64,000 nucleotides of DNA, taken from contig DATIYI010000322.1 of NCBI GenBank assembly GCA_035517695.1, forward strand, positions 24,259-88,258, in the 5' to 3' direction. Origin of the DNA: DATFVJ01 sp035517695. GTDB lineage: Bacteria > Actinomycetota > Actinomycetes > Streptosporangiales > Streptosporangiaceae. The position numbers and the translations under genes were made by a program. How positions within the stretch are numbered: position 1 is the first letter of the stretch; the number at the start of each line of letters is the position of its first letter. Below are positions 51,393-60,207 of this stretch, in pieces. The notes under the pieces are model-generated. The model did no database searches. It was not told the origin of the DNA and was given only the letters and a program-made list of their open reading frames with translations.

Positions 51393-53219
51393 TCAGGCGG
51401 CGTGGCCGGGAAGCAGCGGCTGGTCCGCCGAGCTCAAGGTCACGGCCGCGGCGATGAGCGCTGCGTGGCATCCGGTCAGCGGGAAGTTGCCGGCCAGCCG
51501 TCCGCGAAGCAGGTCGTATTCCTCGGCCAGCAACCCGACGTCATTGCGCAGATCAAGCACCCGGCAGAAGAGCTCGCGGGCCTGCCCGACCCTGCCCATC
51601 CGGCCCAGGCATTCGGCCAGCCAGAACGAGCACGGCAGGTACGCGCCCTCCTCCGATGGGATGCCGTCCACGCCGCCAAGAATGTCGGTGACGTGCCTCC
51701 GCAGCAGGCCATCCTCGCTCAGCTCAGCCGTGACCGCCTCGACGGTGCCGGTGACCCGCTCATCGGTGGCGCGGAGAAAACCGAGCAGCGGCAACTGCAG
51801 CAGGCTCGCGTCCAGGTCGGCCGCCGCGTAACGCTGCACAAACGTGCGGCGCCGCGGGTCATAGCCGCGCTCGAGAACCTCGGCCCTTGCCGCCTCGCGC
51901 AGCCGTCGCCAGCGGTCCACCGGACCGGGGTCGCCGAAATGCTCGATCATCTTGACCGCGGCATCCGCGGCGGTCCACACCATCGCCTTCGAATGCACGA
52001 ATTGGCGGGGCAGGCCGCGCACTTCCCAGATGCCCGCGTCAGGGTCCCGCCACCGCGATTCAAGGAAGCCGAGCACCGCGTCGGGCTTCCATGGATCGGC
52101 GCCGGCGGGCATCCCGGCCATCCGTGCCCTCAGCCGGGCCCTGAGCACGTCGCCGTACACGGTGAGCTGGAACTGTTCGGCTGCCGCGTTTCCGATCCTT
52201 ACCGGCCTGGCCCCTTCGTAGCCGGTCAGCCAGCCGAGTTCGAGCTCGGGCAGTCGCCGCTCGCCGCCAAGCCCGTAGAGCGACTGCACTCGCTCGGGCG
52301 ATCCGGAGACGGCCCGGATCATCCAATTCAGCAGGGCGCCCGCGTCGGCGAGCGCACCGCCGTGAATGAGCGCGTCGAGCGCCGCCGCGGTGTCGCGCAG
52401 CCAGCAGTACCTGTAATCCCAGTTACGCGAGCCAGCGGGCTGCTGCGGCAGCGAGGTGGTGGGCGCCGATATCACGCCGCCGGTCGGTGCGTAGGTGAGC
52501 GCCTTCAGCGTGATCAGCGAACGGATCACCGCGTCACGCCACTCGCCCTCGTACCGCAGGCCGGCCACCCACTCGCGCCACCAGCGTGCGGTTCGCTGGG
52601 CAAGCGTGGGTACCTGCGGCGGGGCGGGCGGCCCGGCGTGCGCAGGTCGCCAGACCAACGCGAACGGAACCTGATCGCCCTCGCTTACCGAGAACTCGGC
52701 AACGCCAATGCCCTGCCTGCGCCGCAGGTGGACCGGGCTGAACAGCCACAATGCCTCCGAGCCCGCCACGAAGCAAGACGCGTTGCCGCGCCGCAGGATC
52801 TGCGGATGTGCCGAGCCGTATTCAAACCCTGGGCTCAGCGTCATCCGCAGCCGGACCTGGCCACGCACGCCCTCCACCATGCGCAGCACCATTGGGTCCT
52901 CGCCGCGGTCATCGCTGTCTCCGCTGCTGTTGACCCCTCGCGGAGGCATGCAGTCGACGAGCCGCGCCGAGCCTGATGCGGTGCTGAACTCGGTCTGGAG
53001 CACCAGCGTTTCTGCCAGGTACCTCCGTCTGACCCGGGCGGCCGCACCCTCGGGAGCTATCTGCCAGTACCCGTGACGCCCGTCCCCGACAAGCGCGGCG
53101 AAACAGGCCTGGGAGTCGAATCGCGGCAGGCACAGCCAGTCGATCGAGCCATCACGGCACACCAGACCCGCCGCGTGCAGGTCACCGATGAGCGCGTAGT
53201 CGTCGATCGGTCGGGGCAT
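51393..53219 (-). CDS. Glycoside hydrolase family 15 protein (glucoamylase/trehalase type)
   Basis: A 608-residue cytosolic enzyme; actinobacterial relatives hydrolyse trehalose or maltodextrins. An N-terminal β-sandwich (~1-200; PIDDYALIGDLHAAGLVCRD, WLCLPRFDS) precedes the (α/α)6 catalytic barrel. Signatures are SRNWDYRYCWLRDTA, GIWEVRGLPRQFVHSKAMVW with the general-acid region, and GIPSEEGAYLPCSFWLAECL with the second carboxylate. Substrate cannot be set from sequence reading. It lies downstream of, and on the same strand as, the MalT-like activator, which suggests that gene may control it. Confidence 0.9.
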   Translation of the reverse strand: MPRPIDDYALIGDLHAAGLVCRDGSIDWLCLPRFDSQACFAALVGDGRHGYWQIAPEGAAARVRRRYLAETLVLQTEFSTASGSARLVDCMPPRGVNSSGDSDDRGEDPMVLRMVEGVRGQVRLRMTLSPGFEYGSAHPQILRRGNASCFVAGSEALWLFSPVHLRRRQGIGVAEFSVSEGDQVPFALVWRPAHAGPPAPPQVPTLAQRTARWWREWVAGLRYEGEWRDAVIRSLITLKALTYAPTGGVISAPTTSLPQQPAGSRNWDYRYCWLRDTAAALDALIHGGALADAGALLNWMIRAVSGSPERVQSLYGLGGERRLPELELGWLTGYEGARPVRIGNAAAEQFQLTVYGDVLRARLRARMAGMPAGADPWKPDAVLGFLESRWRDPDAGIWEVRGLPRQFVHSKAMVWTAADAAVKMIEHFGDPGPVDRWRRLREAARAEVLERGYDPRRRTFVQRYAAADLDASLLQLPLLGFLRATDERVTGTVEAVTAELSEDGLLRRHVTDILGGVDGIPSEEGAYLPCSFWLAECLGRMGRVGQARELFCRVLDLRNDVGLLAEEYDLLRGRLAGNFPLTGCHAALIAAAVTLSSADQPLLPGHAA

Positions 53220-53360
53220 CCGCGGGCTCCTGGCGGTCGCTGGTCCGGCGGCTTTCGCCGCACCCTTGCTGGCCAGCGAGAACTCTCAGCTCTCGTAGTT
53301 GAGAGTGTCGTCAAGGCCCCGTGCGGGCGTCGTCATCCCGCAGAGGTGAACGGATGCTGG

Positions 53361-56153
53361 TCAGGCCACCAGCCCCCTATTCCGTGCGAGGGCGATTGCC
53401 TCACGCCGCGAACGCACGCCGAGCTTGCGGTAGGCGGACCGCAGGTGCGTCTTGACGGTATTGACGGAAAGGAACAACGCTTCCCCGATCTCCTCGTTCG
53501 TCAGATGTGACGGCAGGAAACGCAAGACGGCAAGCTCGCTGTCGCTGAGCGGGAGGGCGTCGCCGTCAGGTGTGCTTGATCCAGCGGGTATCTGGGCGTC
53601 GAGGCGCTGCAAGATCTTCCCGGCGAAACCGGCGCTGCGGCTGGTGGGCGGGACAAGCACGGTCAGCACTGAGCGCACGGCGGCCCCGCCGTCGACGAAG
53701 ACCCGGCAGATGCCTTCCGGCTCGGCGAGCAGCAGTGCCTGTTCGAGCATCGCCACGGCGCGCTGCGGCGCTTTCAGCCTGCGGTGTGCGATCGCGCATA
53801 CGAGCAGGGCGCTGACCTGGTCATGGACCTTCACCTCGGCGGCGGGGCCTGCGATGAATGGTTCCGCGGCCTGCAGCGCACCCTGCGGGTCAGCCGAGGC
53901 CAGAAGCAGCCACGCCAGCGTCAGGCGGTCGCCTGCCCGGCTGGAGCCTTCGTCCTGTGCCGCCAGGCGAGCGATAACCTTGCGGCCAAGGTCGTTGTCG
54001 CCGGAGCGAAGCGCTATCTCGCCCTCGAGGAACGTCACCGCCTCCGCGACCGCAGGAGTGGCCTCGCCGAACTCGTGCTGCAACCGCATGAGCGCAACGC
54101 GGGCCTTCGTGGTGTCGCCCTGTGCGACAAGGGCGCGCACGCGGATCAGCTCGGCGGAAGAAACGATCGACGGCTCACCTGGAATCCGCTGGTGCCCCTG
54201 ATAGTCGATCTCGTCGAGAAGCCGGTGGACGACCGCGAGCTCGTCGCGCATCAGGCTCACAAACGCGAGAGTGAGGCGGGCGATGTTCCTGGTCGCGAGC
54301 GCCGCAGGCGTATCGGTGCCTATGGCCTCGGTACCCAGCACCTCGCGACCGAGCACCTCGCCACCCGGCACCTCGCCACCCCGCACCTCGCCACCCAGCA
54401 CCTCGGCGGCGACCGCGTCGGCGGTCCTGAGGTTCCCGTGCCACGCCTCGCCAATCGCCGACCACGCCCGCGCCCGCAGCTGCAGTTCCGCGAAGTCTCC
54501 GGCCCCGAGTTCGCGATCAGCTGCCCGCAGGGCCATGCGCGCCTGCGGTAGTTCGGCCAAACGTAGCAGCGCGACGCCGAGCGCCCACCACAGGAAACCG
54601 GCCGCCCGGTGCTCTGGCTGAGTACTCGCCAGGTGAGTGGCCTGATCGGCCTGCGACGCCGCCCGCGCAAGCAGTCCAGGGTCGGCGCACGTGCGGCAGC
54701 TTGCCTGCAGCAGGCGCAGGGCCGCGAGCTTCGGCTCCACGATGCGCCGGACCGGCGTCGCGGCCCGGTCCAGGGCGGTATCCGCCGCCTCGAGCAGCGC
54801 GTCCGCACCATCGGGATCGCGCGTCCAAAGCCGCGCGGCGGCCCAGGCAGCGCCGACCGCCACATCGTCAAAGGCCAGGTCAGGGGGGACCGGGGCGATT
54901 ACCCGCTCGAGTTCGGCAGGTCCGCGGGACAGCAGGATGGCAATGTCGCTCCCAGCGAGCACTTGAGCCGTGTAATCCCAGTCCTGCCCCTCGACCGAGC
55001 TGCGCAGGGCTTCGACTGGCCGGCCGTGTTGTGTGTACCAGCGCGCGGCGCGCCGCAGCAGGATAGGAATCTCGTGCGGCATCTCACGCCGCAGGTCGGC
55101 GAGGAGCAGTTCCCGCAGCAACGGGTGATAGCGGTACCACGTCCGTTCGCTGTCGAGCGCCTGGACGAAACTGTTCTCCCTGCTGAGGCGATCCAGGGAG
55201 CGAGCACCGTCGGCGGTGCTCGTAAGCGCGTCCGCGAGCTTACCCGTCAGGTGCGGGGCAATGCTCGTACGCAGCAGGAACACCCGTGTCTGTGGGTCCT
55301 GGCCTGTCAGCACCTCATCGCGCAGGTAGTCGGTGACGATCGGGTCGTCCCCGGCGATGTCGGTGACGCGGACGTTGCCTGAGTGCGCCCGGGTCCGTAG
55401 TGCCGCGAGCCGGATGCCTGCCATCCAGCCCTCGGTGCGCCTTAGTAGTTCGTCGCGGTCGATGCGGTCGACGCGCAGGCCGAGCATCGCGAAGTAGGCG
55501 TCCGCCTCGTCGGGTGTGCAGGCGAGGTCGGCCGTGTCGATGTCGGCGAGTTCGCCTGACACGCGCAGCCTGGCAAGCTGCAGCGGAGGGGCCCTGCGGC
55601 CGGAAAGGATCAGCCGGAACATGGGCGGCGCGTACCTGGTGAGCTGATCCAGCCAGCCCAGCACCTCGGGGTTGGCAAGCTCGTGCACGTCGTCGAGCAC
55701 GAGGATCAGCGGCTCGCTGAATCGTTCCGCTGCCCTGATCAACGGCAACGGGAAGTCGTCGGCCGAGCCGCGCTGCAGGTCGTGTGCGATCTCGTTCAGT
55801 GCGGGCTCGGCTCGGCGCAGCGCCGCGAGCAGGTATGAGCGGAACCGCACAGGATCATTGTCCGCGTGATCCAGGCTGAGCCACGCGATTCGGGTGGCGT
55901 GGATACGACCCTGCGCCCATGACGCGCACGACGTGGTCTTTCCCGAGCCTGCGGGCGCGGAAATCAGGCTGATGCGATGCTGCGTGGAAAGGTCGAGCAG
56001 GCTGCTCAGCCGCGCTCGTCCAAGCACGCGGAAGACAGGCTTTGGGATGGCAAGCTTGGATTCAAGCAGACGGCCGCCCGGAGCGTCCCCATTGACTCGC
56101 TCCGGCTCAGTCACCCGTTCAGGCGTCAGCCGCTTGGTTGATACGGTCGTCAT
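53361..56153 (-). CDS. MalT-like LuxR-family ATP-dependent activator
   Basis: A large (~930-residue) STAND-type transcription activator. It has Walker A SAPAGSGKTTSCASWA near residue 75, a Walker B-like LILVLDDVHELANPEVL, winged-helix and TPR-like helical repeats through the middle, and a C-terminal LuxR HTH (LSDSELAVLRFLPSHLTNEE, then IGEALFLSVNTVKTHLRSAY). In the TPR region near residue 590, about 25 residues (GGEVRGGEVPGGEVLGREVL) come from five 15-bp DNA repeats. The ATG at 56153 has GGGGGA upstream; the frame is open to 56207. By analogy with MalT it may bind a sugar and ATP and activate carbohydrate genes such as the adjacent GH15 gene. Confidence 0.9.
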   Translation of the reverse strand: MTTVSTKRLTPERVTEPERVNGDAPGGRLLESKLAIPKPVFRVLGRARLSSLLDLSTQHRISLISAPAGSGKTTSCASWAQGRIHATRIAWLSLDHADNDPVRFRSYLLAALRRAEPALNEIAHDLQRGSADDFPLPLIRAAERFSEPLILVLDDVHELANPEVLGWLDQLTRYAPPMFRLILSGRRAPPLQLARLRVSGELADIDTADLACTPDEADAYFAMLGLRVDRIDRDELLRRTEGWMAGIRLAALRTRAHSGNVRVTDIAGDDPIVTDYLRDEVLTGQDPQTRVFLLRTSIAPHLTGKLADALTSTADGARSLDRLSRENSFVQALDSERTWYRYHPLLRELLLADLRREMPHEIPILLRRAARWYTQHGRPVEALRSSVEGQDWDYTAQVLAGSDIAILLSRGPAELERVIAPVPPDLAFDDVAVGAAWAAARLWTRDPDGADALLEAADTALDRAATPVRRIVEPKLAALRLLQASCRTCADPGLLARAASQADQATHLASTQPEHRAAGFLWWALGVALLRLAELPQARMALRAADRELGAGDFAELQLRARAWSAIGEAWHGNLRTADAVAAEVLGGEVRGGEVPGGEVLGREVLGTEAIGTDTPAALATRNIARLTLAFVSLMRDELAVVHRLLDEIDYQGHQRIPGEPSIVSSAELIRVRALVAQGDTTKARVALMRLQHEFGEATPAVAEAVTFLEGEIALRSGDNDLGRKVIARLAAQDEGSSRAGDRLTLAWLLLASADPQGALQAAEPFIAGPAAEVKVHDQVSALLVCAIAHRRLKAPQRAVAMLEQALLLAEPEGICRVFVDGGAAVRSVLTVLVPPTSRSAGFAGKILQRLDAQIPAGSSTPDGDALPLSDSELAVLRFLPSHLTNEEIGEALFLSVNTVKTHLRSAYRKLGVRSRREAIALARNRGLVA
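54331..54405. repeat. Five 15-bp tandem repeats in the MalT-like gene
   Basis: Five 15-bp units of the type ccacccggcacctcg, in frame, coding (G/R)EV(L/R/P)G pentapeptides on the minus strand. Confidence 0.92.
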
Positions 56154-56207
56154 CGGTCCCCCAAGCCGACGGTCCAATCTTGGCCGGTGAGCCAGCGAAG
56201 GCCTCAC

Positions 56208-56581
56208 CCGCTAAGGGTTAGTCCGCCGGTATTGTCCTGTCAAGCGTCATGTGCGCTTGCCTGTACCGTGCGCCCGGGCCCTTGCGAACAAGCCCAGCTC
56301 GAGCGGGATCGTCATCCGCGTGGCGTCGTCGTGCCGGCCGACCGGCGCTGGCGCGTCACCCAGCAGGAATGAGGCGTCCCTTCGTCTCGATGGCAGCATT
56401 GTGCGCCAGGCGGCGGTGCCGGGCGAACGTCGTGAATGCCGCACTTCGCCCCCAAGATTTACTCAGCGTGGCGGTCGGACGTTAGGGTCAAAGGTCCCCA
56501 GCGTGCCGGTCGGCACCGTGACTACCTGCGGTTACTTGGCGGCATCGCCCAATGAGGGTGAGCAGGGCCACACGCGCCCCG
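56208..56581. other. Intergenic region upstream of the MalT-like gene
   Basis: No supported gene. It must contain the promoter of the MalT-like activator (minus strand). Open frames on both strands lack domain features. Confidence 0.4.
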
Positions 56582-56857
56582 TCATTCCGCAGGTGCCTCG
56601 TCACGGTCTCGGACAAGCAGGTTGAGCAGCCAGCCGACCACGCCGACGATGATCGCTCCCCAGAACGCCGGCCAGAACCCGCGCACATAGAACGGCAGGC
56701 TCAGTTTTCCCGCGACCCAGCTCGTGAGCCAGAGCAGCAGGCCGTTCACAACGAGCCCGATTAACCCGAGGGTGACGATGTAGAACAGGCAGCCGATCGC
56801 CTTCACAATCGGCTTCAGCACAGCGTTGACGGCACCGAAGATCAGCGCGACGACCAT
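56582..56857 (-). CDS. Phage holin-like four-helix membrane protein (family IV), possibly frameshifted at its 5' end
   Basis: The 91 residues from ATG 56857 carry three membrane helices of the mycobacterial-type 4-TMS holin family (VVALIFGAVNAVLKPIVK; FYIVTLGLIGLVVNGLLLWL; PAFWGAIIVGVVGWLLNLLV). The missing first helix of the family is encoded directly upstream in another frame (RILIRVLIWAVALAVATAL, then VPGISLTAGG, about 56900-56985). A one-base shift near 56880-56900 would join them. So either the gene is frameshifted or it is now a shorter protein. A host membrane role is likely; it is not evidence for a prophage. Confidence 0.6.
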   Translation of the reverse strand: MVVALIFGAVNAVLKPIVKAIGCLFYIVTLGLIGLVVNGLLLWLTSWVAGKLSLPFYVRGFWPAFWGAIIVGVVGWLLNLLVRDRDEAPAE

Positions 56858-57029
56858 CAAGGTGCTGCCTTGGCCGCCGTGCCTCCCGCCGTCAGCGAGA
56901 TACCCGGCACCAGGGCGGTCGCGACCGCGAGCGCTACCGCCCAGATCAGAACCCGGATGAGGATGCGCGAACCACCGATCCTGACACGGCCGACGGGCGA
57001 AAAGCCCCGCCGAGCGCACCATCTGGGCG

Positions 57030-58139
57030 TCAGTAACGACGCCGGACGGCAAGCGCCTGCGCAAGCCTCGACTCGGCCATCTGGACGGCGGCCGCGCGTG
57101 GCGTCAGCATCGTGTCGCGTGTGCGGTCGAGCAATTCGGCCGTGGTCGCGCGGATCTTGTCTTCGATTTCGGCGAACGCCTCTGCCCTGCCGGCGCCGCG
57201 GTGCTCGGCCGCCGCGCAGATGACACCGCCCGAGTTGGCTACCACGTCAGGGACGCAGAGCACACCGCGCTCGTATAGCTCGGTCTCGGCTTCCCTGGTG
57301 AGCGGGATGTTAGCTGCCTCAATGACCACCCGCGCCGCGATCTTTCCCGCATTGTCCGCGGTTACCACATCGGGCTGTGCCGCGGGAATGAAGATGTCAC
57401 AGTCCAAGCCGAGGATGTCGTCACGTGGGATGGCCCTGCCGCCGCCGAAACCGGACACCGAGCCGTCGCCGTGCTCGAACCGCACCAGAGCAGGCACGTC
57501 AAGGCCGCCCGGTTCCCATATCGCGCCCTGGACATCCGAGACGGCGATAATCAGGGCGCCCCGCTCCGCCAGCGCGGCAGCCGCGTTGCTGCCTACCGCA
57601 CCGAAGCCCTCGATGACCACGCGCGCACCTTCGAGGTCGAGAAGCTTTGCCTCGCTGAGCACATCCGCGCATACAGCCACGCCGAAACCGGTCGCCCCAA
57701 GCTGGTCGAGCGGGATCCCGCCGAGCACGCTCGGCAGGCCAACACATCGGCCGATCTCGTCGTACACGTACCCCATGGACGTCTCGCTAGTGCCCATGTC
57801 GGGCCCGGGTATGTACTCGGTCAGATGCTCGATGGCGCGCGCGAACGCGCGCATCACCCGTTCGTGGTCCACCGGCGCGAGGTCAGGCAGCGCGGCGATG
57901 CCGGACTTAGCGCCGCCATGTGGCAGCCCCGCCACCGCATTCTTCATGGTCATCGCACGGGCAAGCCGTGCCACCTCACCCGCCGTGATGTCGGGCCGCA
58001 TCCGCACGCCACCGATCGCCGGGCCGAGCGCCACATTATCGACCACGACAACCGCTTCCACCCCGGCGCAGGGGCGCAAAAAGATAACCTTTGCCGGGCC
58101 CAGTTCATCGACCGCCCACCTTGCCGACGCCTCCGACAT
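57030..58139 (-). CDS. Glu/Leu/Phe/Val dehydrogenase family enzyme
   Basis: A 369-residue NAD(P)-dependent amino-acid dehydrogenase (oxidative deamination; substrate not assignable from motifs alone). The N-terminal domain has GPAIGGVRMRPDITAGEVA and the catalytic-Lys motif AGLPHGGAKSGI; the Rossmann domain has RVVIEGFGAVGSNAAAALAE and the family's AANIPLT and VPDVVANSGGVI. GPDMGTSETSMGYVYDE is also typical. The ATG at 58139 gives the right N-terminus and is preceded by GGAGAGGCAGG. Length is at the short end of the family, as in valine/leucine dehydrogenases of actinomycetes. Confidence 0.93.
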   Translation of the reverse strand: MSEASARWAVDELGPAKVIFLRPCAGVEAVVVVDNVALGPAIGGVRMRPDITAGEVARLARAMTMKNAVAGLPHGGAKSGIAALPDLAPVDHERVMRAFARAIEHLTEYIPGPDMGTSETSMGYVYDEIGRCVGLPSVLGGIPLDQLGATGFGVAVCADVLSEAKLLDLEGARVVIEGFGAVGSNAAAALAERGALIIAVSDVQGAIWEPGGLDVPALVRFEHGDGSVSGFGGGRAIPRDDILGLDCDIFIPAAQPDVVTADNAGKIAARVVIEAANIPLTREAETELYERGVLCVPDVVANSGGVICAAAEHRGAGRAEAFAEIEDKIRATTAELLDRTRDTMLTPRAAAVQMAESRLAQALAVRRRY

Positions 58140-58872
58140 CACCGGCACCTGCCTCTCCTGCCGCCTACGCAACAAGACTGCGCTTGATGGTGGGCGCCCC
58201 CCAGGGCCGATGGTCCCGCCGAGCGGCTGCCGTTGGCTATGAACGCACCGGTGCTGGTGGTAGGCCTGCCTGGTCATCTCGATCTGGGGACGCATGACAC
58301 CGGCGGCCTTCGCTGCCCGGGGGTGCCGCATTAGCGAGAGTTCTCACCGGGCATGTTGTGGGTGAGCCCGTCGTCATCGCGCCATTCGCCGCCGTGTTCG
58401 GTAGCGTACCGCCGCTGCTTTCTCGGTGAGTCCGCGTACTTGTCGTGGATGCTTTCCACGGTGCGTGTCGGCTTGCTCGAGACCCTTCGCGTCTCGCGTC
58501 CCGGGCGGGGCGGTATGCCGCCGCTGGTTGGCGGCCAGGCACCCCGGGCTCCCCGGTCAGGTCCCGCCCGCACCGCCCGCATTCCGGGCGCGCACTCGAT
58601 GGTCTCATCCGGGTCATCGGTCAGTCCTAACGTCCTGCCCGGCGCGCCGGGCTGCTTGCCGGGCCGCCGCCCGGTTTTCTGCCGGAATTTACACGTACCA
58701 AGATTTGTACTCAGTGCAAATTTCAGAGAAACTTTAAAGATGCGCGTTTGTCTTTAGAATTTGGTGACGCAGATCACACACAATAAGTACATCTCAGGTT
58801 GGGATATATAGGGCTATGTGATGCACTGAGAAAGTATGTGATGCGCTCGAGCGAAGACACTGAGGAAGGACC
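58140..58872. other. Intergenic region with an AT-rich island
   Basis: The left 500 bp are GC-rich and hold only weak open frames; one on the minus strand (58333-58470, containing VESIHDKYADSPRKQRRYAT) might be a small unknown gene. From ~58688 to ~58850 the DNA becomes clearly AT-rich (for example aaactttaaag, gggatatatag), unusual here. Two copies of tatgtgatgc(a/g)ct start 20 bp apart (58815 and 58835), just upstream of the next gene, and look like a regulatory direct repeat. GAGGAAGG precedes the ATG at 58873. Confidence 0.5.
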
Positions 58873-59322
58873 ATGAGCCGCAACCGCGACCTCAACATTC
58901 TTGGCCGGCATGACCGGCTGCTCTTCGCACGAACCGCTGAGGGCGTGCTTGTTTGTGCCGTCATCGAAACCGACTGGCACTGGCTGGATGCGCCGCACGA
59001 GGGACAGGCGACGCCTGGCTCGCCCGAGTGGCGCGAGGACAACCAGTACATGCACGATTGGGTGTCCGGCCGCTCCAAGGACTATGACTGGCGGGCATGT
59101 GACACCCCCTGGTCCCCCGAAAGCGATGAGGCATTCGTGAACCAGTCCGCTGCGCACTACCTGCCGCCCAGGAAGGAACGTTCGGTCCGGCGCCTGCTAT
59201 GGCCGCGCCGTCAGTCAGCACCCGCCCGTCGTATCTGCCGTGCCGCACACGTCCTGGCAGAGTTGACCTTGGTGGTGGGTCAGATCCTGTACCAGGTTGC
59301 CCGGTTTAGACTGCCTCGCTGA
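58873..59322 (+). CDS. Hypothetical protein, 149 residues
   Basis: Not recognised. N-terminal half is acidic and aromatic (LLFARTAEGVLVCAVIETDW; WLDAPHEGQATPGSPEW; DYDWRACDTPW); the C-terminal third is basic and ends in a possible hydrophobic helix (LAELTLVVGQILYQVA). Supported as a gene by a good ribosome-binding site (GAGGAAGG, 4 bases before ATG), an AT-rich promoter-like region upstream and typical codon pattern. No partner genes nearby. Confidence 0.55.
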   Translation: MSRNRDLNILGRHDRLLFARTAEGVLVCAVIETDWHWLDAPHEGQATPGSPEWREDNQYMHDWVSGRSKDYDWRACDTPWSPESDEAFVNQSAAHYLPPRKERSVRRLLWPRRQSAPARRICRAAHVLAELTLVVGQILYQVARFRLPR

Positions 59323-59390
59323 GATCGCTCCCGGCTTGGGTGGCGCTGGTCTCGAAGCAGCCGGCTAGGGCGCGGGGTTGATTGGCGGGG

Positions 59391-60005
59391 TTATGAGCGC
59401 CGGGACAGCAGCCGTGCGACGTCTCGGAACGGCACAATCAGGTACACCGCAATACCGAAGTACAACGCCACCGCCCCTGCAGGCAAGCCGAGCCCGACGA
59501 GGATCACGATCACATACCCGATGACGATGGGCAGCAGTTTGCTTCGCGTACTGCGCGGCTCCTCGCCGTCTTGCTGCGCCAGTAGTGGTGCTCGCGCCGC
59601 GCGTATACATCCAGGGAGAACCGCAGCAAGCGCTTTGCCGGGAGCGTCAGCCCGTAGACCGTTACGGCCACGCGTTCGTGACCCCCGTGGTGCAGTGCGT
59701 CTGTGACCAGCCGGGTCGGGAACGTCGGGAACGCCACCACAAGCAAGACGAGCAAGTTGCGCCGCAGGAAGATCGGGTCGGTCCGCGCGAGCCGGTCGGT
59801 CAATGCCGTGTGGGCGATCGAAGTACCGCCGATCGTCAGGAAGCTGGCGACATACGCCACTTACCCGGGCCAGGCGTGAAGCACCTGCTGCAGCGGTGTG
59901 CCCGATGGGTGAACTGCAAGGTCAAGTACGAGCAGCGTGGCGGCAATGGAGAACACTCCGTCGCTGATGCGATGAATGCCTCTATCCGGCCCTTGCCGAG
60001 GGTTG
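59391..60005 (-). pseudogene. TMEM175-like (DUF1211) potassium channel gene, decayed
   Basis: Minus-strand pieces match the bacterial TMEM175 family in order: ISDGVFSIAATLLVLDLAV (the SDGVF helix-1 signature), HAWPG then an in-frame TAA at about 59861 where a Tyr is expected, VAYVASFLTIGGTSIAHTAL, DPIFLRRNLLVLLVVAFPTF, and after another frameshift near 59580 SKLLPIVIGYVIVILVGLGL and YFGIAVYLIVPFRDVA, ending at a TAA at 59391. Further frame disagreement is seen before SDGVF. At least one stop and one or two shifts make this non-functional. Confidence 0.8.
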
Positions 60006-60146
60006 TAGGTGCGCGCGGCGTGCTGGCCTCAGTCGGCACGGCACTACCTCCTTCAGGCGTTGCCGTGGCGCGGGTGAGGCCGCGGCCGGCCGCGTCGGGG
60101 TTCGGTCGAAGCGGGCCGGGCTTCTGATCTTTCCTGGCGCCAACTG

Positions 60147-60175
60147 GTGACAATTAGTAATCACTAAGGTACTCT
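60147..60175 (+). promoter_or_regulatory. Promoter of the Cys-rich secreted protein with a palindromic spacer
   Basis: -35 GTGACA (60147-60152), 17-bp spacer, -10 TACTCT (60170-60175). The spacer contains TTAGT-AATC-ACTAA (60154-60167), a perfect inverted repeat that could be an operator. Confidence 0.55.
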
Positions 60176-60207
60176 ACGTAACGATCTGCTACACCAAGGA
60201 GGCAAGA

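Noticed and set aside
56582..57064. Prophage because of a holin-family protein
   Set aside because: This holin-like family is widespread as single host genes in actinobacteria, and no other phage gene is present.
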